DNA of 64,000 nucleotides, taken from Desmodus rotundus. Its lineage: Eukaryota; Chordata; Mammalia; Chiroptera; Phyllostomidae. A program made the position numbers and the translations under genes. Numbering within the stretch: position 1 is the first letter of the stretch; each line of letters begins with the position of its first letter. Positions 27,901-35,802 of this stretch are shown here, one piece after another. A model generated the notes under the pieces. The model did not search any database and was not told where the DNA came from. It was given only the letters and a program-made list of their open reading frames with translations. Where the stretch lies: NCBI RefSeq assembly GCF_022682495.2, contig NC_071389.1, positions 174,716,056 through 174,780,055 of the forward strand. The letters are read 5' to 3'.

Positions 27901-30900
27901 TTTAGTTGTTTTGTATTTCTTCCATTTCCTTTGAAATGTTAGACCTTATTATTTGAGTTTAATCTTTTGTAATCAGAAGTGTCATTTTAGAAAGAGGTGT
28001 AGAGTTAGTCTGGTTTGTTGTTGTGTATTGGAACATTGCGGATGGAAACCAAGAGCCAGGAGCACATTGCAAGAGGTTTTTGTACTCCCTGGAAGGCGAT
28101 CATGCTGTGACGGCAGAGGACCGTGCAGGGGCTGTGTCAGTTGATAAGAAAACAAATCTTTCAGTGAAGTGATAATTTTTCTCTTGTTCTTTTCAGATGT
28201 ACTCATACGCTGTATGGCAGTGTGATGTAGTGATTTAAAAGAGTTAACAAATGAAATGCATGCAATGTGTTACTTAGCTGTGGCAATCAATAATAGCTCC
28301 TCTCCCTCTCTCTAGCCTCCTCATTCTCCCTCCTCCCTCTCTCCCTCCCTCCATTCCTTTCTCCTATTTTCTTTTGGTGACTTGTTCAAAAAGGTTCCTA
28401 AGTACTTGAAGCATTAAAAAAAAATTAACACTGCATGTGTTTTTCCACACTTTTGCTTATTTCCCAGGGACACCAAACTTTCTAAAACACTCTCCCCGAT
28501 GGGGGTGGGAGTGGGGGAGAACACCGTACAGTTGTCACAAAAAGGCTCCCTTAGTGACCAGCGACCTGGTCATTGTCAAATGCCAAGTTAATTAGTTAAG
28601 TGGATTACCATATCAGGTCTTTGTGTAGTCCTTGAAGGTGATTCACAAATAATGTATTTCTGTGTGTGTATGGGTGTATTTTTTAAATACACAAACATAT
28701 TAGTCCCCTTCGCATACTTCCATTTCCTCCCCATTTTTCTTATAAAGATATGTTCATATAAATGTCTTTCTCTTAAGCATAAAATAAGTAGGGGAGAGGT
28801 ATGGCTGGTAAGTCAAACAAAGGTAGTTTCGATGACTTTGGCCATAAAATGAGTGAATCAAAATCAGAAAAACCAGTTCTAGTATATTCTGCTAATAATT
28901 AACCACGATGTTTTGACACATCACTTCTCCTCTTTTGGCCGTTTTCTTATCTAGTTATTTTAGGGCGTGGTTACTAATGCATTTTAATATGCCTCATACA
29001 TTCATTCATTTATTCATGGGTTATTTATTGAATCCCTACACTGTTTCAGATAAAGCAAACGAAACTGGCAAAACTTTCTTTTCACCCCAGATGTACATTG
29101 TAATGAAAGGAGATAGGTAAGTTGGTAGTGACATTTACAAGGCACTACGTGGTCTGGAGAATAGGAGAGCCTGTGGATAGGGAGTGCTACTGGGGAGAAG
29201 CCTGCAATTTTAAAAAGGGGAAACCTAAAGGGGGCTGAGGCATGAACCATGTGGCTGTGTGGGGGAAAGCATTGCAGGCAAAGGCTCTTAAGTGTGAAGC
29301 GCACCAAAGAAGCCATTGTGAGCGAGGACAGAGGGCCTTAGGGGAGAGTAGAGGAGTTGGAAGTCATCGAGGGCCTTTTCTGGGGAGTAATTTGGATCTG
29401 CTGGGAAGGTTTGGAGAAGGGTTGCAATAGCTGACTTACTTTTAAAAGGATCGTTTCAACTGTTGTGTTGAGAGAGGAATGAAGAAAAAGGAGTGAAGAG
29501 CATAGCTTTGTGGTATTTTGCCACGGAAACTGGAAAAATAAAATTATCCTTAGCGAAGTTGGGAAGTCTAGCATCAAAGCCAGCTTCAGGAAGAAGAGGA
29601 GCAGCGCAGGTGTGGACATGTTGTATCCGAGCTCTCTGGTAGACACCTAACTGAATGCATGCACCAAGCAGCCGGTCCGTGTATGTGGACCTGCAGTTCT
29701 AAGGAACAGCGGGCTGGACAAATAATGGTGGTAGTCATTAGCTTTTAAATGGCTGTTACAGCTACGAGGCTAGTCACAGTGGCCATTGGTGGAGTGACTG
29801 CAGGCAGAGAAGAGGGCCCAGGGTTGTGCCCTGAAGCACTTGAACCTTGCGGTTAGGGAGATGAGAATATTAAGAAAAGGATACTGAGAAGGAGAGAACA
29901 GGGAGATGGGGAAAATCGGGACAGAGTGTGGTGTATTGAAGGCCCAAGAAGTGTTTTTTTGGGGGGGTGGGGTAGGCAGGGGGATCACCTTCTTCAAATG
30001 TTGCTCATAGGTTAAATGAGACACGGACTGGGAATTGACCATTGGAGTTTAGCGAAGTGTAGTGGAGGGAGGGGCCAAAAGCCTAATTACAACAAATTAT
30101 AGAAAATTGGGGAACGGCAGTTGGAGTCAGCTTGTATAGACTGCTTTTCACAGAGTTTTGCTAAAAGGGGAGCAGAGAAATGGACAGTAGGTGGGAGGGG
30201 GCATGTCGTCAAGAAAGGGCTTATTTAAAGGTGAGAGAAATAGTAACAAAATAGTAGCATGTTTATAGGCTGATGAAATGATGCGGTGAAAGGAAAATTG
30301 ATAAAAGGATAAGTAGGGGAGACATCACTGTCAAAGTATTAAATAAGAGGACATGGGGGACACGTATTAAATAGAGGACAACAGAGGACACGAGCACAAC
30401 AGTGCTCGTGCAGAGCGTGGCCGAGGAGCGTGGCGACAGTACTGGGAAGGAAGGGAGGAGCGTGTGTGGGTGAAGTGCTGGGGCCTGAGGACAGCGGCCA
30501 CCGGCACTTACGGAGATTCTCTTCTAACTTTATTTTTTTCAGAAATTAGGAAAGTGAGATCATCACCTTAGGGTAAGGATTAGGGAATAGGTCTTGGAGG
30601 TCTGCAGAGAAAGAAGATATTAAATACCCGTGTAACGGTGGGCAATGATATGGCCTAGGACAGGATTTTTCAACCGGAGCCCGAATTGGCATTTTGGGGC
30701 CGGGTGGTTCTGTTGCAGGAGACTGACCTGGGCATTGCAGAGTGTTCTGTGCACCCAGGCCTCTAACCACTCCATAATGGTGGTATCCTTCCCCCTCCTG
30801 CCCCAGTTGTGATGTCCAAAAGTGTCCCCAGCCGCTGCCAGATGTCCCCTGGGGTCAAAATTTACCCAGTGGAGACCACTGGCCTAAGAAAATGTAGTGT

Positions 30901-33900
30901 GATGAGCAGAGAGCATCAACAACCCGGTCGGGCTTTATATCCATGAATTTAACATGAGATCAGTCAGCAGTGTCGTGTTATACTCAGTGTGCAGGTACAG
31001 CCCAGAGTAAGCAGAAAGGTACATTGAACAAGGGCTGGGGTTTTGCCAAATGAGTACAATGAAGAGAGAAGACAAGGTAGGGAGTGGTTTTAATAATTGA
31101 TCATGGAATTTATACTGAGTGGGGATGAAAGTGAGGGAAGATGGTTGGAACACTAGTTCCAGTAACCCTTCCACCCCATAGAAGTCCTATGGGTTATTGG
31201 CACTGGGGTTCTGGAGGGAGAGCCCCATCTGGGGTTAGGAGTTCTCAGAAGTAACCTACTCCGTGTCGGTATGCAGGAAGGAAATCCCAGATGGAGGAGG
31301 TGCAGGATGAGCTCATCCACAGACTGACCATTGGCCGGAGCGCCGCCCAGAAGAAGTTCCACGTGCCACGGCAGAACGTGCCAGTTGTCAACATCACTTA
31401 CGAGTCCACGCCAGAGGACGTGAAGACGTGGCTACAGTCGAAGGGGTTCAACCCTGTGTGAGTCTCTCTGGGAGTACTTCACAGTGTTGTGTGCAAACAC
31501 GCATCGTTTGCAGTTGGGCCACTGCGATGTCACGAATGACTCTTTAGAAACGTGAGAGCCCACACTGCCTGGTTCATGCTCAGGAAATGAGTGTAGCTAT
31601 AAACAAGAGTTGGAAGAAGCAGAAGTTCTTTCCTGGCACTTCGTTCTCTAAATGGTGGTGCCTGTTCGTCATCAGTCCCCTCAGTGAACTGTCAGCAGCT
31701 TTGAGACTGGTAGCTTTCTGTCTCCCTCCTCAGGTCCCACAGCACAGGGCGGGTCTCAGCGAGACTCCCCAAACCACGCAGGACATGTAGCAGACCCCCT
31801 CCTTCTGCTGAAGGATAGAGATTCCAGGCACATAAAGAATAGATAATACCTACCATAGGACATAGTCTGATAGGGCTTTTCCTTTGGTAAGCCCATTGTG
31901 AAGTTTCTGGTTTACCTGTAGTTTTGTTACTAGCTTATGTTTTTTTAAAAGCCTCTCTCCACTTGGTTTTAGTTGAGTCTTTATACACCCTCATTTTTAA
32001 ATTTCTTTTATTATTTATGTATTTATTTCATCTTCACCCAAGCACATTTTTTTCATTGCTTTTAGAGAGAGAGAAAGAGGGGAAGAAAGAGGAGAGAAAC
32101 ATTGATGAGAAACATTGATGTGAGAGAGAAACATCAGTCAGTTGCCTCTTGTACTCCCCGCCCCTGAACCGGGTACTCAACCCACAACCCGGGCTTGTGC
32201 CCTGACTGGGAATCAAACCTGAGACCTTTTGGTTCATGGGACAGTGCCCAACCAACTGAGCCACACTGGCTAGGGCCATTGTTAAATTTTTTTTCAATTA
32301 CAGTTGATACTCAATACTGTTTTGATTAGTTTCGGGTATATAGCACAGTGATTGGACAATCATGTACTTTATGAAGTGACCCCCCAATATTCCCAGTCCC
32401 CCATGGGCACCATACATGGTGATCACGGTATTATTGACTGTGCTCCCTACGCTGTACTTCACATCCCTGTGACTGTTTTGTAACTGCCAGTCTGTACGTT
32501 TCAATCTCGTCACCCTTTCACCCAGCCCCCCAACCAACCATCAGTCTGATCTCTGTGTCTATGAGTCTGTCTTTTATTCGTTTGTTCGTTTATATTGTTC
32601 TTTAGGTTCTACATATAAGTGAATTCATTTGTCTTCCCCTGACTGACTTATTTCACTGAGCGTAATGCCCTCTAGGTGCCCCCATGCTGTAGCAAATGAT
32701 AAGATTTCATTCTTTTTTATGGCCACTTACTATTCATATTTTTGGTATTTTTTCTTCTTAAAGAAGACCCTTACTTAACCTTTGCTGTAATACTGGTTTG
32801 GCGATGGTGACGATGGATCCTTTCAGCTTCTGTGTTTTGACCCTATGAACTGTTTGACCGCTACGTATTCAAGAGAACTTGAATATCATAAACTCACTTG
32901 CCCAGCGTGACTGAAAAGCGATCCCCACTGGGGAGTCAATTACCTGGTTACTAGAAAGTTCTCTCTTCTTCTTTTGAAACACCAAGTTCCAAGGAAATGG
33001 TCCTAAACAGTAATGACACTACACTCCGTTGGCCCCTTTCTGAAGCCTCATAATCATCTTAGCTGGCCTCAGGGTCATCACATGAGCGTCCCTGGTCATT
33101 GCCCTGGCCGAGCGCTGTAGCACTGTTTTATGAGTTCCAGGGTACGGAACACTTAGAAAAGACGTTAGAGCAGAACCAGAAATTTGTTTTTGTAGACAGT
33201 ATTTCTAATGCTTTCTTTCTTTTCTCTTCCTTTTGTTTTTTCAGGACTGTCAATAGTCTTGGAGTATTAAATGGTGCACAACTTTTCTCTCTCAATAAAG
33301 ATGAACTGAAGACAGTCTGCCCTGAGGGGGCCAGAGTCTTTAACCAAATCACCGTGCAGAAAGCTGCATTAGAGGTACGACTTGCCAAGCGAAGGTGGTG
33401 CTCCGTATTTGTCCAGAGCACGGCCTGCTCACCGAAAGCTCCAGTCACCTGTTTATGTCCATACTGGTCAGCTTCCCCTTCCTGCGGAGCTGAACGAATT
33501 TGATTCAGCTTTCGTAGTCACTGGAGACCGTTAGTGACCACTTGGAGGGAGATTAATTTCTTATAAATGCTCAGGCATGAAGCTTGGACATATACTTTGG
33601 ACATTTAATGAAAACCTAATGTTCCCATTTCATATGCATTAGCTATTTCCATAGGAATTTTCATTCTGACATAGTAAAGGACATTCACCTCTGTGAGTAA
33701 ATGCCTTAAGAGGTCGGAACTCTTGCCTGTTCTTAATATTTAGTTTGGAGATTCTAGTAGGTTAGAGGTTATAAGGTCTTAAAACCCTAGTGGTATGTCT
33801 TAGGCCTGGTTATACATATAAATACAAGGGGGGACCATAAAAACCCAGAATTCGTTTATAAAAAGTTGTGTATTTATTCTTCATGTTTAGACTTCAGTCA

Positions 33901-35802
33901 CCTACCAAGTACTTTCCATTTGATGTAATACACCTATCAAGACTTTTTTTTTACACTGCTCAAAAACAGTTTTTGAACTCGTGGATTTTGAAGCCTTTTA
34001 GTGCTGCTTTTTTTTTTTGGTGGTGGTTTCACCTCTTCCACATTGGCAAAATATTTCCCTTTGAGGACTTTTTTCATCCAGTGAAACAAACAAAAGTTGC
34101 TTGGGGAAATTTCAGGTGAATAGGGAGGGTGGGGCACAGGGGTCATGCTGTTTTTGGTCAAAAACTGATGAACACTCAGCGCAGTGTGGGCAGGTGTGCT
34201 CATAAATCACCCATCATGAACACTCAGCGTGGTGTGGGCTAACACATTGAAAAAGTCTTCAAAAAAAATCACTGAGGCCAAATGCAGCCTCTCACAACAA
34301 CGCCAGCTGGTACACTGATACAGATGGTTTCCTGGAACACTCACCTAGTGGAAAAAGCCTGTACAAGAGGGCTTACCCTCCAGAAGATATTTTAATTTTT
34401 TTTTAGGGAGCCCCACCTCATAGTCAGAGAGAAAATATTACATAGGGATCACTGATATAGGGAACCCTAAAGAGTAATTCTTTAGTCATAGCTGTATGTA
34501 GGGAAGCAGGAGAGTAAATATTTTCTAGATTGGACATAAGCTTCCAATATCCTGCTCTACTTAAAATGGGCTTTGTAGAGGTAATAGTTTCCAACTGTTA
34601 TGTCTCACAGCTATTAATAGCTTTCCTGAACATTATACCTGGACTCAACTGAAGGATATAGGCTCTGGGGTGAAACTGATACATAATTACCTCTAGCATG
34701 TATATTATATAAACTCATAGTCAACTCAGAGTAAAATAGCTTCATGCATACAACCCTATCACTATTCTCTGTCAGGAGAAATTCTATTTCCCTTGGAAAT
34801 TTTCCCTTTGGCTTTCTGCATTGAATATGAATAGGGAATTATATCTTTTCTGAGGCAGTTTTGCTACCATGATAATACATTCTAATTTTATTAAGTGTAT
34901 ATAAATTACTTCCTAAGGGTATGATGAGAAGTTCCGTATCCTTCACGTTGCTGGACCCCTTTAGTCCAGACCCCCTATGATTGTCATTTGCCTCACTGCC
35001 CACGCTTCTGGTCTCTCGCTCCTGTTCCTCTGGCTGTGAATTGAGGCAGAGACTGAGTTCCTGAGGTTCTTCATCTTCCTCAGACACCTTCCACCACACC
35101 CTTCTCTTGCATCTAGTTCACTTTTTTAGGTTACTGAGCCTTGTTTCCAGATACCTGCATTGATAAGAGCAGGATGGGGAGGGTGCACAGGGGGTGTAGG
35201 ACGGCTTGGAAAGGAGGAAAGCTGACACGATGTCGGTGGGTCATCAGGTGTGGAGGGAGACCTGGTGTATTCGGAGCCCAGTCTTCAGGCCTGATTTGGA
35301 ATCCCCCTAAAGGGCGATGAGTGTCTTCTTGAGCTCATGAGGGTTCTTTGGTAATTTTCCATCTTCTTATGTTATTGTGCACATATATCCTTTTTCTCCC
35401 AGGGAATCTAGAGCTGCACATATATTATTGATTTATCTTTATCATGTCCAAATGAAAGGCATAGTGAATGAGTGCCTTAAGGTGCTATATAAATGAAAAG
35501 ACATATTAACATGATATGTTAAATGATGTCCAGAAGCATCACTTATATGAAGGGCAGCCTTGTGCCCCGCCCCCCAAGAGAAATTAGAAGAAAAGCACAA
35601 AGGACTTGTACCCTGAGCTTGTCTGAGCGTGTGCCCTGCAGGCCGCCCAGCCCGGTAACCGTCTCGTCCGATCGTGTTTGTGTTTCAGGACATCAGCGGC
35701 AGCTCTGAACTGCAAGAAATCATGCGAAGACGACAGGAGAAAATCAGCGCCGCTGCCAGTGATTCGGGAGTGGAGTCTTTTGATGAGGGAAGCAGTCACT
35801 GA
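1560..35802 (+). CDS. EPS8: EPS8, 3' half of the gene (nine constitutive coding exons)
   Basis: Epidermal growth factor receptor pathway substrate 8 is a cytoplasmic adaptor and actin regulator. With ABI1 and SOS1 it promotes Rac activation, and its C-terminal region caps and bundles actin filaments in microvilli and stereocilia. Exons 1560-1708, 3885-4068, 8402-8538, 13650-13758, 14895-15038, 24083-24305, 31277-31457, 33245-33374 and 35689-35802 join in one frame (1,371 nt, 456 residues plus stop). Every junction is GT/AG. The translation matches the known vertebrate protein as I remember it, from the linker after the PTB domain through the SH3 domain, proline-rich linker and C-terminal effector region. 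The full protein is about 822 residues, so the PTB half lies left of the window. No frameshift or internal stop was seen. Two or three short candidate cassette exons are listed separately. Confidence 0.97.
1709..3884 (+). other. EPS8: EPS8 intron
   Basis: This 2.2-kb intron is strongly AT-rich. It carries an antisense LINE-1 3'-end fragment near 2299-2440. The rest, including the very AT-rich 2880-3200 stretch, holds nothing I can name. Confidence 0.85.
2299..2440 (-). repeat. LINE-1 3'-end fragment
   Basis: A T-rich start (ttttattaagtttttggggt) is followed by the tract around 'aatacatcatctgtatattg'. This is the reverse complement of a LINE-1 3' UTR type common in bats and carnivores. The fragment is truncated. 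The family was assigned from memory. Confidence 0.6.
3885..4068 (+). CDS. EPS8: EPS8 coding exon, linker before SH3
   Basis: The exon enters in phase 2, completing the Arg codon split from the previous exon. It reads [20 protein letters not shown] and continues to KRYSTE, ending in phase 0 at a gtgaca donor. The first half is essentially identical to the vertebrate protein. The last 15 residues (around [14 protein letters not shown]) look more diverged than the human counterpart I recall. Confidence 0.96.
4733..4928 (-). mobile_element. Ves-type bat SINE with target duplication
   Basis: Read on the - strand it starts gccctggctggtgtggctca and keeps the tRNA-like box B segment (ggttccattcccagtcag). 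It ends in an A-rich tail. An 11-bp direct repeat, tttctataact, flanks it at 4722-4732 and 4929-4939. The intact duplication shows a discrete retrotransposition into the EPS8 intron. This SINE family is the main evidence that the DNA is from a bat. Confidence 0.92.
6425..7270 (-). repeat. Old LINE-1 3' end, split by a MITE
   Basis: The sequence from ttttcagctttattgaggta through the tract ending near 'gctgaatcgtatagtag' is the reverse complement of an ancient mammalian LINE-1 3' region. It is interrupted at 6958-7082 by a mariner-type short element. Family assignment is by memory. Confidence 0.75.
6958..7082. mobile_element. Short mariner-type MITE, copy 1
   Basis: This 125-bp element has long inverted ends: caggatggggcaaaagtagg on the left, and gtggggcaaaagtaggttt as the reverse complement of the right. 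The left flank is TA, as in Tc1/mariner insertions, and the right flank has changed to CA. Similar elements lie at 19936-20065 and 58788-58922. It has no coding capacity. Confidence 0.85.
7262..7445 (-). repeat. LINE-1-like 3'-end fragment
   Basis: A T-rich start followed by a pyrimidine-rich tract with many CCC and CTC runs resembles the clearer antisense bat LINE-1 3' end at 14119-14341. It directly abuts the older LINE-1 relic. The match is weaker than at the other sites. Confidence 0.5.
7708..7729. repeat. Short (AAAAC)n microsatellite
   Basis: Four tandem aaaac units, possibly the tail of an unrecognised retroposon. Confidence 0.7.
7975..8151. mobile_element. DNA transposon relic, family uncertain
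   Basis: The left end aggcacacctcattgtat and the right end, reverse-complemented as acaggcatcacttggagata, form imperfect inverted termini. The inner text (cagatgttgcgtttttacaa) resembles an ancient non-autonomous mammalian DNA transposon. I cannot name the subfamily reliably. Confidence 0.6.
8402..8538 (+). CDS. EPS8: EPS8 coding exon, proline-containing linker before SH3
   Basis: The exon starts in phase 0 after ctgtctttcag and reads [20 protein letters not shown]. It continues to [10 protein letters not shown] plus two bases of Arg (phase 2) before a gtaata donor. The frame holds no long open reading frame beyond the exon. The run of four prolines appears longer than the human YPPADGYAF segment I recall. 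This is a disordered linker where change is tolerated. Confidence 0.94.
11051..11697 (+). mobile_element. Decayed mariner transposon with C-terminal transposase remnant
   Basis: TA dinucleotides flank a 647-bp element. Its ends are inverted repeats: cgaagtctgtctgggaaaag on the left, and caaggtctacccagaaggta as the reverse complement of the right. Around 11400-11530 the + strand encodes [20 protein letters not shown], then [10 protein letters not shown]. This matches the C-terminal part of a mariner DD34D transposase (the [16 protein letters not shown] motif with the last catalytic Asp). The N-terminal half is missing or scrambled and the frame is broken, so the element is inactive. Confidence 0.88.
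12624..12862 (-). mobile_element. Ves-type bat SINE
   Basis: On the - strand it begins agccctggctggtgtggctc, keeps the tRNA-related box B segment, and ends in an A-rich tail. An imperfect target duplication (taaatttattt at 12613-12623, taaattaattt at 12863-12873) flanks it. It is slightly longer than the copy at 4733 because of an expanded GA-rich tract. Confidence 0.92.
13650..13758 (+). CDS. EPS8: EPS8 coding exon, first half of SH3 domain
   Basis: The exon completes the split Arg codon, then reads [20 protein letters not shown] and continues to [11 protein letters not shown], ending in phase 0 at gtaata. KYDFVA is the ALYDY-equivalent motif that opens the SH3 fold. [11 protein letters not shown] covers the RT loop and diverging turn. 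The EPS8 SH3 domain is known to prefer PxxDY ligands such as ABI1, and it can form strand-swapped dimers. Confidence 0.97.
13759..14894 (+). other. EPS8: EPS8 intron inside the SH3 domain
   Basis: This 1.1-kb intron carries a LINE-1 3'-end fragment at 14119-14341 and otherwise nothing recognisable. Confidence 0.85.
14119..14341 (-). repeat. Bat LINE-1 3'-end fragment
   Basis: A T-rich start (ttattttttatcctttattg) is followed by the cytosine-rich tract and the 'tgtctttgtccatgagtgct' segment. This is the antisense of a chiropteran LINE-1 3' UTR. It is 5'-truncated. Confidence 0.75.
14895..15038 (+). CDS. EPS8: EPS8 coding exon, second half of SH3 domain
   Basis: This exon of 48 codons is phase 0 at both ends. 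It reads [20 protein letters not shown], then VPNNILDIV, completing the SH3 fold: the WW of strand b, the G-D-S-G-F turn, and the conserved Pro of the 3-10 helix. It continues to [14 protein letters not shown]. The phase-0 donor (gtgatt) makes the next intron a permissive site for in-frame cassette exons. Confidence 0.97.
16235..16270 (+). CDS. EPS8: Candidate EPS8 microexon 1 (36 nt, cassette)
   Basis: Thirty-six bases between an acceptor (tgtttgtcattag) and a donor (gtatgg) encode [12 protein letters not shown] with no stop. The exon is phase 0 on both sides, matching the flanking EPS8 exons. Inclusion would therefore insert 12 residues after YTHTIQ without changing the frame. The text is protein-like and amphipathic, with alternating Leu/Phe and charged residues, unlike random AT-rich intron. 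Whether it is annotated in other mammals I cannot confirm here. The alternative is a chance open stretch, which I judge less likely given the paired exon at 20567. Confidence 0.68.
18055..18195 (-). repeat. MIR SINE fragment
   Basis: The text around 'aggaaacgaaggcacaggga' and 'gtcactcgcccacagttgtg' is the reverse complement of the MIR core. It is strongly diverged. Confidence 0.65.
19425..19545 (+). repeat. MIR SINE fragment
   Basis: The run from 'acccggattctagtcctggt' through 'agctgtgtgacctttaagaa' follows the MIR consensus in forward orientation (box B, then the conserved core). Confidence 0.8.
19936..20065. mobile_element. Short mariner-type MITE, copy 2
   Basis: The right end, reverse-complemented, reads caggggtgggcgaaggtagg. 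The left end ctggatggcggtgggcgaaa is its decayed partner. It is about 130 bp, with a TA on the right flank. It belongs to the same family as 6958-7082 and 58788-58922. Confidence 0.75.
20567..20590 (+). CDS. EPS8: Candidate EPS8 microexon 2 (24 nt, cassette)
   Basis: Twenty-four bases between a strong acceptor (tgctccattttcctaatag) and a donor (gtaacc) encode QLLGELSE in phase 0. With microexon 1 the joined text is [20 protein letters not shown], followed by KQRMEY of the next constitutive exon. That is a continuous amphipathic, helix-like run. A TGC element just upstream of the polypyrimidine tract is the kind of site used by the neural/hair-cell splicing factor SRRM4, which is suggestive only. 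The coding sense depends on splicing evidence I cannot obtain here. Confidence 0.62.
20702..20735 (+). other. EPS8: Possible third cassette exon (34 nt, would end the frame)
   Basis: A good acceptor (tttttcactgcag) and a consensus donor (gtaagt) bracket 34 nt that begin [11 protein letters not shown] in phase 0. The length is not a multiple of three. Joining its last T to the AA opening the exon at 24083 makes a TAA stop. If used, it would give a short EPS8 ending after the SH3 domain, or trigger decay. It lies only 111 nt after microexon 2. The site strengths are real; use is inferred. Confidence 0.3.
21661..21977. repeat. Compound (GATA)n/(GATG)n microsatellite with higher-order repeat
   Basis: About 317 bp are built of GATA and GATG tetramers (with one aaaa interruption near 21790). 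Blocks of one tetramer alternate with blocks of the other. A unit of about 71 bp starting at gatgatgg (21828) is repeated from 21899 with one extra GATG tetramer. The array is likely highly polymorphic. Confidence 0.97.
24083..24305 (+). CDS. EPS8: EPS8 coding exon, proline-rich linker
   Basis: The exon begins in phase 0 with [20 protein letters not shown]. It runs through a Pro/Val repeat ([21 protein letters not shown]) and the serine-rich [18 protein letters not shown], ending QLPVD plus one base (phase 1) at gtaagt. It links the SH3 domain to the C-terminal effector region. The proline-rich part is a likely SH3/WW or profilin-type docking region. The actin-capping segment begins shortly downstream. 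Confidence 0.96.
24640..24770 (+). repeat. MIR SINE fragment
   Basis: The segment 'ggctgtgggacctttaacaa' and the following 'aataagcctctacacttcag' follow the MIR core in forward orientation. Confidence 0.65.
24785..25011 (+). mobile_element. MER20 (hAT-Charlie MITE)
   Basis: The order 'cccagggacatttggtattg', 'tctggagacat', then 'cccaaaatgtcagtggtgct' and 'gaggttgaaaagcaccgact' is the MER20 consensus in forward orientation. It is an old, pan-eutherian element. Confidence 0.85.
25198..25740 (-). mobile_element. Internally deleted mariner with N-terminal transposase fragment
   Basis: TA duplications (25196-25197, 25741-25742) flank a 543-bp element. Its inverted ends are ttggcttggccaaaaagtcc and, as reverse complement of the right end, ttgggttgcccaaaaagttc. 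The - strand carries an open frame (25191-25631) that includes [20 protein letters not shown], then [20 protein letters not shown] and [11 protein letters not shown]. This is the N-terminal helix-turn-helix DNA-binding part of a mariner transposase. The catalytic DD34D domain is absent, so it is a non-autonomous deletion derivative. The surviving open frame suggests a fairly recent origin. Confidence 0.9.
26249..26285. repeat. (TG)n/(CG) simple repeat
   Basis: Alternating gtgtgtgcgtgcgcgtgtgt with interruptions; potential Z-DNA-forming tract inside the EPS8 intron. Confidence 0.85.
26828..26866. repeat. Interrupted (GT)n simple repeat
   Basis: An interrupted GT run ending in gtgtgtgtgtaagtatat; short, without other structure. 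Confidence 0.8.
29015..30400 (+). repeat. Ancient dispersed mammalian repeat, family unresolved
   Basis: The stretch follows a well-known order of old-repeat phrases: a start like 'ttattgaatccctacactgt', then 'ctgaggcatgaaccatgtgg', 'gggggaaagcattgcaggca' and 'ttaaaaggatcgtttcaact'. It is heavily diverged and broken into pieces. I recognise the repeat but cannot give a safe name (LINE-2-like). Confidence 0.55.
30661..30881 (-). mobile_element. MER20 (hAT-Charlie MITE)
   Basis: The half 'caaccggagcccgaattggc' and the end 'gatgtcccctggggtcaaaa' are the reverse complement of MER20, near full length (about 220 bp). Confidence 0.88.
31277..31457 (+). CDS. EPS8: EPS8 coding exon, start of C-terminal actin-binding/effector region
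   Basis: The exon completes the Arg codon and reads [20 protein letters not shown], then [20 protein letters not shown]. It ends GFNP plus two bases of Val (phase 2) at gtgagt. [15 protein letters not shown] is the amphipathic helix that caps actin barbed ends. [14 protein letters not shown] opens the SAM-like helical bundle that binds filament sides. The sequence is nearly invariant compared with human EPS8 as I recall it, in contrast to the linker exons. Confidence 0.97.
32005..32276 (-). mobile_element. Ves-type bat SINE
   Basis: On the - strand it starts gccctagccagtgtggctca, keeps the tRNA-like part and a GA-rich tail. A 13-bp duplication with one mismatch (catttttaaattt at 31992-32004, cattgttaaattt at 32277-32289) flanks it. 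It sits at the edge of a LINE-1 relic. Confidence 0.9.
32281..32735 (-). repeat. LINE-1 3'-end fragment
   Basis: The text from 'ttttcaattacagttgatac' through 'acttatttcactgagcgtaa' is the antisense of a LINE-1 3' UTR common in laurasiatherian genomes. It is 5'-truncated. Confidence 0.8.
33245..33374 (+). CDS. EPS8: EPS8 coding exon, SAM-like helical bundle
   Basis: The exon completes the Val codon and reads [20 protein letters not shown], then [20 protein letters not shown], ending AALE in phase 0 at gtacga. The [17 protein letters not shown] core is the hallmark of the EPS8-family C-terminal bundle, involved in F-actin side binding and SOS1 association. Confidence 0.97.
33375..35688 (+). 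other. EPS8: EPS8 last intron
   Basis: This 2.3-kb intron contains a decayed mariner (33825-34420). Nothing else recognisable was found, including in the open - strand frame at 34839-35099. Confidence 0.85.
33825..34420 (-). mobile_element. Decayed mariner with C-terminal transposase remnant
   Basis: The element is flanked by TA on both sides (33823-33824, 34421-34422), with poorly kept inverted ends (caaggggggaccataaaaac and tgaggtggggctccctaaaa). On the - strand, near 34000-34200, it encodes [20 protein letters not shown] followed by [17 protein letters not shown]. This is the C-terminal catalytic segment of a mariner transposase. A block around 'gaacactcagcg' occurs twice, about 50 bp apart (34170, 34219), a local duplication. 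It is inactive. Confidence 0.85.
35689..35802 (+). CDS. EPS8: EPS8 terminal coding exon
   Basis: The exon begins in phase 0 after tgtttcag and reads [20 protein letters not shown], then [14 protein letters not shown] and TGA at 35800-35802. The [13 protein letters not shown] helix closes the bundle. The acidic serine-rich tail is conserved and contains likely phosphorylation sites. Confidence 0.97.
   Translation, partial: DISGSSELQEIMRRRQEKISAAASDSGVESFDEGSSH

Larger units (their letters stand above)
24306..31276 (+). other. EPS8: EPS8 intron
   Basis: This 7.0-kb intron holds a MIR (24640-24770), MER20 elements (24785-25011 and 30661-30881), a deleted mariner (25198-25740), TG-rich simple repeats (26249-26285 and 26828-26866), a CT-rich tract (28300-28370) and an old dispersed repeat (29015-30400). 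No further coding exon was seen. Confidence 0.8.
31458..33244 (+). other. EPS8: EPS8 intron
   Basis: This 1.8-kb intron holds a Ves SINE (32005-32276) directly followed by a LINE-1 3'-end fragment (32281-32735). The flanks are unique sequence without a recognised feature. Confidence 0.85.

Noticed and set aside
33099..33503. Single open frame of 134 codons as one EPS8 exon
   Set aside because: Only 33245-33374 is coding; an acceptor and a donor delimit it, and the rest is intron read-through.
34839..35099. Acidic open frame on the - strand in the last EPS8 intron (contains [14 protein letters not shown])
   Set aside because: Protein-like composition, but no family match from memory, no poly(A) tail or duplication to prove a retrocopy, and no splice context.
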